DNA from: Sarocladium kiliense | Taxonomy: Eukaryota; Ascomycota; Sordariomycetes; Hypocreales; Sarocladiaceae | Assembly (NCBI GenBank): GCA_030734395.1 | Contig: JAUZTG010000012.1 | Span: 1,178,001 to 1,242,000 of the forward strand | Direction of reading: 5' to 3' | DNA: 64,000 nucleotides | In this document: positions 53,412-63,164 of the stretch, piece by piece | How positions within the stretch are numbered: position 1 is the stretch's first letter | How the letters are laid out: the number at the start of each line of letters is the position of its first letter | Notes under the pieces: model-generated | Database searches by the model: none | What the model was told of the DNA's origin: nothing | What the model saw: only the letters and a program-made list of their open reading frames with translations | Translations under genes and position numbers: made by a program

Positions 53412-53953
53412 GATGTTAGTGAGACTTGACTCTTGGAGGTCGAGTTTGGTGATTCTGGGGAGCTGAGATGAAGATGTCGGAGAGGATGAAGCAAAGTAGT
53501 AGGTGCATGATGTAAACTCACAGCTGCAGAGCAACGTCACAGCCTCGAAGAGCCGGGTAGCAGCGGAAAGTCCCCTTTATTATGTCGCTGAGGTCACTTA
53601 TTCAGCCCCGTGACGCCAGGGTACGAGGTGCGCGCGCCGTAGGCAAAGTTGAGAGTTGCGACTGGAGATCTACATGTACCTAGAACGCAAGCGATCAGTG
53701 GAGTGACGTCGATGGGGAGGGGCGGGTGTGACATACCGCTGGCTGGACGTTGGTGGAGGGTAGGATGGGTTATGCATAAGAGGATTGATTGGTGGCGCGA
53801 CGGGCTCGGGAATGTAGTGGTGATGTTGGAGAAGGACGGATGCATAGAGCGAGTGAGGCCGAGAGCGATTTGGAGGTGGGGTCGACGCGATGGTGGGGGA
53901 GGGAGGGGTGGCACTCGGCATATTCTGTGTGCTATTCTAAGGTATACCATTTC
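53412..53953. other. Upstream region of TBCC running into the minisatellite
   Basis: No gene is supported. It contains the TBCC promoter and, from about 53920, the first imperfect units of the 12-bp repeat. Confidence 0.45.
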
Positions 53954-54073
53954 CTATTCTGCGCACTATTACATATCCTATCTTATGTGCTATTTTGGAA
54001 GATATTTTGGACGCCATTCTATGTGTTATCTTATACGCTATCTCAGTTGCTATTCTGTGTGCTATCTTGATTG
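53954..54073 (+). repeat. 12-bp minisatellite array, direct orientation (10 units)
   Basis: Ten consecutive units of exactly 12 bp can be read, for example CTATTCTGCGCA, CTATCTTATGTG, CCATTCTATGTG, CTATTCTGTGTG. The consensus is about CTAT(T/C)(C/T)TNTGTG. Two or three less regular units precede it (53920-53953). Because 12 is a multiple of three, the array stays open on translation (Cys/Arg-Tyr repeats), but no gene model uses it. Confidence 0.85.
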
Positions 54074-54102
54074 TAATACAGAATAGATGTTGCATAGAAT
54101 AG

Positions 54103-54221
54103 CCGGCGACATGGGATATAAGATAGGATCTAAGATACTATATAAATACTCCATAAAATAGTACATGGAATAATATATAAAATAGCATCTAAAATGGCAT
54201 CTAAGATAGTGTACTAAATAG
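54103..54221 (-). repeat. 12-bp minisatellite array, inverted orientation (about 10 units)
   Basis: The same unit continues in reverse complement. Successive unit ends (ATAG or its variants) fall at 54126, 54138, 54149, 54161, 54173, 54185, 54197, 54209 and 54221, so spacing is 12 bp except one of 11. Together with the array at 53954-54073 this forms a large imperfect inverted repeat around a spacer of about 30 bp. Confidence 0.8.
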
Positions 54222-54985
54222 CAAACCAAGGGGGAACCAAAAGAGAAAAGAATTGAAGCGAGGATGACAAGTGATGGAGGCGCATGCGTCCTGCCTGATT
54301 TCAAGTGGGAGGAGGGTCATGGATTCGCGGGTTTAGACTCTTCGCGGAGGGTGGAATGACTTCTATTCACGAGAGAGTGCCTCTGAAGGGGAGACAAGAT
54401 CAGGACCGACCGCGGCCTCTCGATAAGCCTGACTGGTTCTTCTAAAACGCTCGACAGAATAAATGCGACACATATCAAAATGAGCAGATAGCAACATAGT
54501 AGACGATAAGAGAGAGACTGAAGATAGTAATGCAGAATGAGGTCGAAAAGAGAACGCCGGAGGTGCGCAGATATATGAGAGCAATGCCTTAGTAGCCTAA
54601 GATAATATGGCCAATCGACTACAGGGAATATCCTAGCCCCTAATTCTCGAGCTATTTCCTACCTTCCTATTCTAAGACCTCGAAGGAGTCCTTGTAGACG
54701 TTCGTAATAGTGTAATAGGGCAACCGGGCTTATCTGACTGTAAGGAAGACCACGGGAGCCGGTGTCTATAGTTGGTATTTGCAGAACAAGGAAGAGTGAT
54801 CTTTGCTACGAGAAGAACCAGGAAATCAATATCTATTACAATGTGAACAACGATACACATCAAGAATAGAAACAGAACTCAAGGAAACAGCACCCTAATA
54901 AAAGCCCATAGTTTCGGCATCCCACAAGACCTTTCCACCTCCGTACAATATGTCCCGCTACTAATAATGCTTTGAAACGCAGCCG
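54222..54985. other. AT-rich gene-poor stretch after the minisatellite
   Basis: No coding or RNA feature is seen. A few isolated pieces resembling the 12-bp unit (for example TTCCTATTCTAAGACC near 54666) are present, too degenerate to call. Confidence 0.45.
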
Positions 54986-55850
54986 TCAACCCCATTGGTA
55001 GTCCATGTAACCCTGGCAGCTCCGAAAGATCTGCTCTCTGGCCTTTTCGCGAGCTATGTTCACAGAGTTGACGAGTGTTGTATGCTTGTCAGTGTTTGTG
55101 GGATCGTTCTTCTCCTGTTTGTCCAGCTCGTGCTCTGCATACTTGATCGGGTCAAACACAGAGGCAAAGGTCTCTAGATGAACCAAAAAGTCGGTCCGCA
55201 TGCCTTTTTGCGCGTCCTTTCCCTGGCAGAGCGCATTCTTCATTGTGTCCATAACGATCCAGTATTTGTCTGTTTCGCACGGGTGCGAGACTGTTCCAAC
55301 ACACGCAGAACTCTTGCGACTAATTTCGGTATTTAAAGCAAAGCTGGTATGGGGTTCCTTGTTTCGAGCAGCAAGGAGATCATCGCAAGTAGCTCCATGT
55401 CGGACAAGGAAGAAGTGGTCAATCGCAAAAATAGTTCGACCGGATAATTGGAAGACGTGGAGTTGTGCAGGACACACAGCCTTGCACGCATCGCTTGGCA
55501 ATCTCACTAGTCTAGACCTGTACCAAGACGTAGCTGACGTGAAGGCCGCACCAAGGATGAATTCGCAGTATGGTCGGCCAAGTTGATGAAGTATCCGGCA
55601 GCCACCCAGACAACCCATATTGCGACGTACATGTCAAGGGTCTGAACCGAGTCAAAATACTGGAAAGTCGACCACGGATAGGAGGCAAAGTGAGACCGAA
55701 GGAGACAAACTGACTGGACGTCGCAGAAATAACGCAGAAAGAGAAGGGGTAGCGGGAGGTAGAGGAGCGAGAGATAGAGGAAGAGGAGGGATATCGGACA
55801 GTTTGATGATGCTGACGACAATCTGGTCAGGAGTCATGTCAGACAGGAAA
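54986..55850 (-). CDS. Possible two-exon gene of unknown function
   Basis: A long exon (55517-54986) reads ACKAVCPAQLHVFQLSGRTI, then CETDKYWIVMDTMKNALCQG and ends YMDYQWG. A GTACGT donor at 55630 and a GGTACAG acceptor at 55518 (113-bp intron) join it in frame to an upstream hydrophobic, Leu-rich frame that includes FQYFDSVQTLDM. The upstream exon has no in-frame ATG at its start, so the 5' end (about 55850) is a guess. No family is recognised. The downstream exon looks protein-like in composition; the upstream one could be an untranslated or differently spliced exon. Confidence 0.35.
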
Positions 55851-56989
55851 GGCAGCTTCGAGAGATCAATAAATCAGGCCAAGAATAGCTCAGAGGGAAT
55901 GGAAGAGCCTAATTGTCAATAGAGGGGGGAAGTACGAGGATTGCAGTGATGCAATCTGTTTTTCCTGGCTTACAAGTGGCGTTAATAACCTTGGGCCGTG
56001 CTCAACGCCTGTGTCTATGTTGGCTCTACAGATAATAGCGGCTCAAAAAGACTTATAAGCCAGCCACCACCATGGTCAAAGCGTGGCGGCCAGCCCGATG
56101 AATAGAAACATCAAGGCCTGTGCTTCCCATTCATTTTGCATTCATCTAATGTATAAGAATAGCATCACGCCCAGCTCGCGGGTCGCCTAACGTAAAACTC
56201 AGCCCATAACATCCGACTCGTCATTTCACTCCCGGAACGTCAAATCCTACATGGCCTCTGACAAGGCCTGGACCCCTCGACCCTGTTCTATGGGCTTCCA
56301 GCCGGGTACTCTATACTTCTCCAGAGACTCCTCTCATTTCGCCGTCATTCCCAAGGCTTTTGGCCGCGGCGCAGTCTGCAAAGAGACCCTGCAACTCCTG
56401 TCCATCATCATGTCGGGGTCCCAGCTTGATGCTAGCAACGTACCCAGCACGGAAAGGGACCGATAACTGATTTCCGTTGCCTTTACTCGTCCTTCTCCAG
56501 GGAAATCTGAAGCCTCGCTGCTGCTTCTCACGGTCGTCTCACCTCCTCTAGCAGGCTCTAGCTATACTGAGATATCCTACACTACTCAGCCCACGACCAT
56601 TCTCAGTGATCTGTTTTTTTTTCTCGTTCAAATTCGATTCACTATCTCTCCTATTATTTAGTGTCTGGACCATCAGCACGGACCCGGCGACCAGCCAACC
56701 AACCTGACCCCTTCGAGCAAGATCCTGAATCAAAGGATATTCGACCCGCGAGAAACTTGGACTTTCGAATGCTCTTGACTGTCCTCCAACCTCTTCTGCT
56801 CTGTTCATCCGTCCAAAGTACACGCAGGTCTCTGGGGCCTCGAACGATCCACAGCTCCCTGCTCTGAGCGTTCAGCTTCCATCAGGTGCATTCACGACGT
56901 CTTTACTCCAGCATTCTTTTCCGCGATTTGGTTCTGAAACCATCCAAGCTTCTTTCCATAACCATTTTCCTGTTTGTCTACAATTGAAG
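55851..56989. other. Intergenic region upstream of the small membrane-protein gene
   Basis: A 71-codon plus-strand frame from an ATG at 56251 has no supporting feature. The stretch before 56989 is CT-rich like a leader. Nothing else is seen. Confidence 0.4.
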
Positions 56990-57380
56990 ATGCCTCCTCG
57001 CACACGCGCAGCATCCCGCTCTGCGGAATTGAGTCGCCGGCCCAGTCAGCCGACAAAATCACCACAGGTATGCTTGTACTTTCGTATTAGAAGACGCCTT
57101 GGTTTCAGATGCATACCATGCTGACCTTCTGATCTAATAGAACAATATGTACCATCCCGACCGCGGTCCGATCCGCTTTCGCCAAATTCAAAACAACGCC
57201 GAGCCAACCCCGACTGCGACTCCGCGCCAGATCTCGATCGGAACTTTCGTCAAACAAGTGTTTTACAAGACGGTCCTGGGCACTGCTCTGCTCGGTCTCG
57301 TCTTTTTACTCATCACTGCCATTGAGTGCTTAGCATGCTGCGGAAGCAACTATTGTCGCCCAATCTCCGGCAACGCGTAA
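56990..57380 (+). CDS. Small single-pass membrane protein, possibly truncated
   Basis: Exon 1 is 56990-57067 (MPPRTRAASRSAELSRRPSQ), the intron is 57068-57140 (73 bp, GTATGC...CTAATAG) and exon 2 is 57141-57380, giving 105 residues. A basic, disordered N-terminus precedes one hydrophobic helix (TALLGLVFLLITAIECLACC). The frame ends at a TAA but continues open for 29 codons (GAAGSVLNTTATMAMGACQI), meets a TAG, and continues for another 43 codons (KEMAGNVSEAIKFVRAEST). The continuing frame keeps protein-like composition and GC-rich third positions. The original protein was probably longer and this copy has been cut by nonsense mutations, or the stops are read through. I know no family for it. 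Confidence 0.5.
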
Positions 57381-58622
57381 CGCATAGTCCTCGGTGCTGC
57401 TGGTTCAGTGCTGAACACTACTGCCACCATGGCGATGGGAGCGTGTCAGATCCTTGAGGCAGAGCACTAGTTGGATGGTGCGACCTGCAAGGAGATGGCA
57501 GGCAACGTCAGCGAGGCTATCAAGTTCGTTAGGGCCGAGAGTACGGAAAGAGTCACCGAGATTCTTGTCAAGGTCTGTGTTGATGGCTTTGGCTCTTAGT
57601 TTTTTCGCGACTTTGTTGGCGATTGGTTGCTGGAGGTCAAGGGTGGGTTCGGCGCACTGCGTTGTACGTTTTATGTATGCCTTCGAGTTCAATGTCACTG
57701 TTCGTTATGAAAGAGTGCACGAGGGAGCTGAGGTCCGGCGCTGAGTGGCTTTTTTGTGCATGTTTCTGAGATTCTTGGGCGCTTTGCAGAGTGCGAGTAG
57801 AAGGAGATAGCACGTCTGTTCAATACGAAAGGTTGAAAACATGAGCTGCTACGATCAAGATAGTGCGCAAAAGCAGCAGTCACAATCCAAGACGGCCTTA
57901 AGAAGCCCGAATGACAACAATCTAAACCTCGATGAGACACATGCATCCGCCGTATTTCTTCTCTGCTCATCGCGCCAGACTCTCGCAATGTATGGTTGGT
58001 GTCTAGTGCTGGTCGAGACATCTGGAGTGCCGGCGACTGATACCGAAGTCCCACCTTCACAAATTCCTGCGTCGAACCGGATACCGTGGCACACAGTCAT
58101 ACAGATTAGCGTGTGTATGTACTACGTTTGAGGGTGGGACGCAGCTGACGCCACCAAACGGCGCTCTCGCTTGCCTTAGGAAGCATACCGTTTCCCTTCA
58201 CAGCGGGAACATGCAGTAGTCCTGTGTCAGAATCCTCACAGGCTGCGAGTCATCGCCAGCGGCGCAAACAAGGCAACGAGCCCCGCTCTGGTACAGACCG
58301 ATGTAGACCGTTCTTTCAGATTGCCGAAGCCCTTGCCCGCACATTTCCTCCTTGCTTGAGTGAGGTGGCAGGAGTACTTGTATTCCGCTCATCGAGCCTG
58401 GGCTGCGGTGTAAAATGATTGGCCCTATCTCCGCTGCGCTGCGGTTCCGGGGGGTGGGGGCGGGGACGCCTGTCACGCTGGACCAACGTCTGTCGGGGCA
58501 GGGCATCACCACGGCCAGCCGCGAGAATGACGCAGCAACGGCTCACAGGGCGCGACAGGGCCCTGGGTGACGACAGATGGCAATTCTCTATTCAGCAAGG
58601 GTATCTAGTGTATATCTATGCT
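57381..58622. other. Downstream region with an in-frame coding remnant, then spacer
   Basis: From 57381 to 57597 the frame of the preceding membrane protein continues between stops, as described there. After 57600 I see no gene. The last part is the 3' flank of the methyltransferase gene. Confidence 0.45.
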
Positions 58623-61600
58623 CTATGCAAGTTCATCCACCGCCACCGTATCTGATGCACGCCGCAGAGGACTCGCCTGGGCTTTCCAGTATGCCCTGCC
58701 CGAAACTGCCCTGTCATATCGTTGCCGCTTCGCTGACGGGATCTCTACCACAATGGACAAAGGCGAGTTTGACCGCTTGACGGTCGTCGCGGGTGTCGAC
58801 CTCTGAGATGAAGTCATCGTGGACGTCCGTGAGCTGCTGCTTGTCATTCTTGACACTGGACAGTCACTCAGATCCACCTCCTCATCGTCAGAACACTCCG
58901 CCTCATCAGTCAAGTCAACCCCCATCAGCCTCGACAGGTCCTCCTCTCCATCCGTCAAGCTCCCAAACTCCGCCTCTCGGAACATCAGCCCCAGCGCGAC
59001 CGCCACCTCGCGCGCGACGCTGTTCCCCACGATCTTGTACTGCTCTCTCACTGAGCCGAGAAGCACCTCGTGATCGCGGAAGCCTTGTGCTCGTCTTGCC
59101 TCCATGAGCGTGATGGCGCGAGGCTCGCGCCAGTGCAGTTGTTGGCCGGCCTTCGCATCGCCTGGGGATTGCCGTGTGACGATTGTGTTCAGCGGTCGAT
59201 GGGGATGCATGCGTCCATAGGCACTCGAGTTAGCCAACGTGCGGCCCATAGTGCGCTTGCCTTCGTCAGCGGGAAACAGGTCTCGATCGGCTTGCGTGAA
59301 GACGCCGGAGCCGGCTTTCTTCTTGTCCATGCCATACCACGCCATTGCAAAGTTCATGCCCCAGGGTTGCGTCGGGATAGCGCTCATCTGCAAGCGGATA
59401 TCTCTTGTGGTGCCGATGGCGACACGATGGTCGGGGTATGGGATACAAGTGTCGGGCTTCGCATCGTAGATCCTTGGAAGATCGTCGCAAGCCTCGGCAG
59501 CGCTCACGAATTTGAATGGGGTGGCATCGGGCATCTCTCGCTCCGCCATGGCCTCGCCGTTTGGCAGAAGTCCCAGGCTGAGGCTCTTCGCGGTTGGTGG
59601 ATGAGAGTGTGTGATCTGGGGCTTGTTCGGCAGCCGGCATCCTGGTGCTGCGAAAGCAAGGAACACTCGCGGTCGGGCCTGCGGCGAGCCACAGGATGAG
59701 GCGTCTAGGAAAAAGAAACGCGTTTGGTACCCAAGCCCAACAACTGCGCAGATAAGTTGGCTGAAGACGTCTTGGTCACGATTGGCCTTCTTTTGCACGA
59801 TACCACGAACGTTCTCCAAAAGTCCATATTGCGGTCGGTAGAGATCCACGAATGATCCGAATGCCGCTACTAGGGACTGGTTTTTGCGCTGTTGCGCCGT
59901 GGTTTTGTCGTTTGTCAGGTTCGAGAAGCCGGGGCATGGGCTGCCGGCCGAGATAAAGTCAACCTCTCCAATCTTGGGTACTTTATCAGAGAAGTTCCCG
60001 AGCATCGCCTGACGCTGCAGATCGTCGATGGAACCAAGGAAAGGATGCACGGCCTCCGGGTTGGGCACATTGGCCATGTACGTGTGGACGGCTTGCTCGT
60101 TGTAGTCGTTCAGCCAACGCATCTCGATCGCATTGCCATCCTCGAGCCCTCGACCAAAATTGCCGCCGCCGCAGAAGAGGTCCAGGCCACGAAGTCTGGG
60201 AAGTTCCTGATAGGGATCGAATCCTTGACGAAGCGAGGGTGGTTGCTCTGTGAGCGGTTTGCAGCTGCCATCCGCCAAGTGCTTATGGGTAATAAAGTAG
60301 AACGCGCCGACGCCGCCGCGGTTATACGGCGTTGGAATTTCTGTGCCGCTTCTGAAGAATCGAATGTGGCATGCCGAGAGGATACGGGACCGTTTGCTAT
60401 ACACCAGCTTATCTGACCACACCAGCTCGTTCGGCGGAGACAGTGAGGCAGATGCATCGACGTCTCTCCGTCGCAGAAGCTGACGGATCCGTATTTTCTT
60501 CGAATGCCCCTCGAGCTCAACAATTTCACAAGGTTCCGATCTATCGGACCTTGATTTAAGGCTGAGCAGCACAGTATCGCCAACCCGGTAATTTGGTTCA
60601 TCAGCTGCGCCATCGTAACAGACATGATCGCAGTAGAGATGCTTCTTCTCCAGTGTGATCCATTTTCGGTCGCCGGAGATGTACGTCTGGCGGCAGAACA
60701 GCTCCTGCTGTGTTGCTGATGTGCCCCAGAAGTCCACATCGTGAACACCCAAGATCTGGTCCTCAGTAATCTTTGACGCCTCCTCGCACGAGCAGTGATC
60801 CGAAAGGAAGAGCTCATTGGACCAAGGATACTTCATCAAGCCGCACAGTGTATCTTCGGGCCTGTAGTACCAGATCACATCGAAGACACGCTGGCCACGC
60901 CGGGTTTTGCTCACCTTTTGTACGCGCGCAAACCATCGGTCCACATCAAGCGAGCCCATCGAGACCTCTCTTTTCCACTTGGTCCCAGACCCGACATCAT
61001 CTCTTAGAGTAGAGATCGTGTCGCCAGGCTTGACCTTCCTGGTCCGATTGCGATCGGCTATGGAAAGATCCGCTGCGCCGTCATGGAGGGGTGCCGGCAT
61101 TTCGAGTCGGCGTTTACGGATCAGCTTTCGCCGCAGCCGCTTGGTGTTCTCTCCGAAAGGAATGCTTTCCAGTCGATCCCCGAAGGGCAAATGTGAGAAG
61201 CAGTCCCGGATATACTCGGTCACGATGGTTGGGTCATGTCTGACGTTCGCGGTCGGTTCCCTCTTGAAGCGTGAAAAACGCATGATCTCATCCCATAGAG
61301 GATGAAAGTCAACCCTCCCTGGTCCAAGAACGCCGTACGCCTCTTTGTAGAGAAATCCCACGTGTGCTGCGATGGAGGTCCGAAAGTCGGCGCTGGGATG
61401 CTGTCTGCCCCAGCGAAGGAAGTCCCCGTCACTACCATGCCTACGCAGCAACCACGCGCTGAAGTTATCCTTGAATGAGTGAATCGAGACCTTCTCTTTC
61501 TGCGCTTCCATGGCATCGAGAAAGTCCACAACATGCTTCGCCAAGTCCGCCACCCACACGAATGGCTCGTAGAACCGAGCATACTCCTTCGCCGGCTTGC

Positions 61601-63164
61601 AGAGTTTGTAGTATAGCTGCCTCTTCGCGTTGTGCGTCGAATGAAGCCAAGTTGACCCTTGAACAGTGTGCACCTCCGGATCCGTATAACCCTCGATAGG
61701 CAGAGCAGCTATCGCTACCCGTCTCACAAAGTAGCTAAGCTCGCCAACACTGAGAGTGCCGTCAAAGTAGTACTTCGAGTGTCCAGGCCGCGTGTCCAGG
61801 AAGTGAAGTGAGCGCATTTCGTTCGGATAATGAGCTCCATCGATGTACACGGCGAAGTCGTTCAGGTCGAACTCCATGTAGCCATCCTTGAGGCGGCCGA
61901 GGCGGCGGTTTTCTCGGCATAGCGCATCCACGATCCTCCATTCCGCCAGCTCGGGTGTTGGGGGTGTGAAAGGTTCGTAATACGAGGGCGGGCTGACGAG
62001 GGTTGAGGATGGGAGTTCCACCGCGAAATTCTGTTGCCGTACATCTGTCCACGGACCAGGCTCGGGCATCACTGAAGCCGTACATACTGATGGGGACGGT
62101 GATGTTGACAATGGTGTGATCTGACTGTCAAAAACCTCTTCGCACATGCGCAGAGCCGTTTCGCAGCAGGCGCATTCTTGTTCGAGGGCCAGACCCTCGG
62201 TAGTCGCAGACTCTGAAGGAGCCGGCGTGGCGGCGATTGGCTCGTTTATAGCATCTCGTAGCAATGACCTTTCTGGAGTAGCGGTGGCTTGCGAGACTGC
62301 ATTAGGCGGTGCTCCGTAGACGGGCTTCGTCGAATCTTTGTCAACCTGCTCTGGCGCGTCCTTCGCGTCACTCAACTTGACAATACGTCCGTTTTCCGGA
62401 GCTTCTTCCGCGGGGCTCTCGGGGACAGTATTGATCGATAAGGGCACCGGGCCATCGATGTGCCTCCGACATATCTGGTCTTCGATTTGACTCTGACATG
62501 TCTCCTCAACCAGTATTTCCAAAAGTTCCTTCGCGATAGTCTCTGATTCCTCATCCAAGCTTGGGTCGAGCCTGGGAACTTCCAATCGTCGCGGTGCCCT
62601 CTCATCCAGCTGTTGTTGTTCATCTCTAAGACTTCTTTCTGACGACGGTCTGAATTTTGACATGTCCCTGACTACGATCTCCAATAACTCTTCCAACACA
62701 GTTTGGACAGCACTCTCAATGCCAGACTCTGATGACTCTCGCGCAGGTCGCGGCACCATCTTTGGGAGGGCAAAGACCATGTCTTGTGGAGCTAAACTTG
62801 ACACAGGCTCCAATTCAGACTCTTCTGCTAGACCAATCTCCGTCTTGATCATCGGAGGTTCTGATGGCCCGAGATTGTCGGCTTGATAAAGTGCTGGCGC
62901 AGGCGGTGGCTCTATCAAACGGCTCGGCGTTGCATCTGGCGCATGCCATGACGCCTCATTATCAAACAGTACTTCTGGTACCTCCAAAGCGCAACCTGGT
63001 GAGTCTGAAGCGTTCTGTGCATCCCCGGACGATGTTCCTTGAGGCAACTCTTGTGTGAGCATAGGCCAATGGAGACTCATGTCATTGCCGAGGATGTCGA
63101 CGAAGAAGTTGGCCTCGTTAGGTAAGGCGCCGAGGCCAAAGATATCCGAGGGATCCTCTTCCAT
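58623..63164 (-). CDS. dim-2: DNA (cytosine-5) methyltransferase, DIM-2 type
   Basis: DIM-2-type enzymes make 5-methylcytosine, mostly in repeats mutated by RIP, and in Neurospora act downstream of H3K9 methylation and HP1. The frame is intronless and encodes 1513 residues from ATG 63164 (MEEDPSDIFGLGALPNEAN); the open frame reaches higher only from a TTG. The first 800 or so residues are largely acidic or unassigned. A BAH-type domain begins near residue 860 (YRVGDTVLLSLKSRSDR). The catalytic domain follows: motif I GLDLFCGGGNFGRGLED near 995, motif IV GSPCPGFSNL with the catalytic Cys near 1075, motif VI LLENVRGI near 1116, motif VIII SPQARPRVFLAF, and motif X YKIVGNSVAREVAVALG near 1380. 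A Ser-rich tail ends the protein. All core motifs are intact. A RID-type enzyme would be shorter and lack this BAH arrangement. Confidence 0.93.
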   Translation of the reverse strand: MEEDPSDIFGLGALPNEANFFVDILGNDMSLHWPMLTQELPQGTSSGDAQNASDSPGCALEVPEVLFDNEASWHAPDATPSRLIEPPPAPALYQADNLGPSEPPMIKTEIGLAEESELEPVSSLAPQDMVFALPKMVPRPARESSESGIESAVQTVLEELLEIVVRDMSKFRPSSERSLRDEQQQLDERAPRRLEVPRLDPSLDEESETIAKELLEILVEETCQSQIEDQICRRHIDGPVPLSINTVPESPAEEAPENGRIVKLSDAKDAPEQVDKDSTKPVYGAPPNAVSQATATPERSLLRDAINEPIAATPAPSESATTEGLALEQECACCETALRMCEEVFDSQITPLSTSPSPSVCTASVMPEPGPWTDVRQQNFAVELPSSTLVSPPSYYEPFTPPTPELAEWRIVDALCRENRRLGRLKDGYMEFDLNDFAVYIDGAHYPNEMRSLHFLDTRPGHSKYYFDGTLSVGELSYFVRRVAIAALPIEGYTDPEVHTVQGSTWLHSTHNAKRQLYYKLCKPAKEYARFYEPFVWVADLAKHVVDFLDAMEAQKEKVSIHSFKDNFSAWLLRRHGSDGDFLRWGRQHPSADFRTSIAAHVGFLYKEAYGVLGPGRVDFHPLWDEIMRFSRFKREPTANVRHDPTIVTEYIRDCFSHLPFGDRLESIPFGENTKRLRRKLIRKRRLEMPAPLHDGAADLSIADRNRTRKVKPGDTISTLRDDVGSGTKWKREVSMGSLDVDRWFARVQKVSKTRRGQRVFDVIWYYRPEDTLCGLMKYPWSNELFLSDHCSCEEASKITEDQILGVHDVDFWGTSATQQELFCRQTYISGDRKWITLEKKHLYCDHVCYDGAADEPNYRVGDTVLLSLKSRSDRSEPCEIVELEGHSKKIRIRQLLRRRDVDASASLSPPNELVWSDKLVYSKRSRILSACHIRFFRSGTEIPTPYNRGGVGAFYFITHKHLADGSCKPLTEQPPSLRQGFDPYQELPRLRGLDLFCGGGNFGRGLEDGNAIEMRWLNDYNEQAVHTYMANVPNPEAVHPFLGSIDDLQRQAMLGNFSDKVPKIGEVDFISAGSPCPGFSNLTNDKTTAQQRKNQSLVAAFGSFVDLYRPQYGLLENVRGIVQKKANRDQDVFSQLICAVVGLGYQTRFFFLDASSCGSPQARPRVFLAFAAPGCRLPNKPQITHSHPPTAKSLSLGLLPNGEAMAEREMPDATPFKFVSAAEACDDLPRIYDAKPDTCIPYPDHRVAIGTTRDIRLQMSAIPTQPWGMNFAMAWYGMDKKKAGSGVFTQADRDLFPADEGKRTMGRTLANSSAYGRMHPHRPLNTIVTRQSPGDAKAGQQLHWREPRAITLMEARRAQGFRDHEVLLGSVREQYKIVGNSVAREVAVALGLMFREAEFGSLTDGEEDLSRLMGVDLTDEAECSDDEEVDLSDCPVSRMTSSSSRTSTMTSSQRSTPATTVKRSNSPLSIVVEIPSAKRQRYDRAVSGRAYWKAQASPLRRASDTVAVDELA

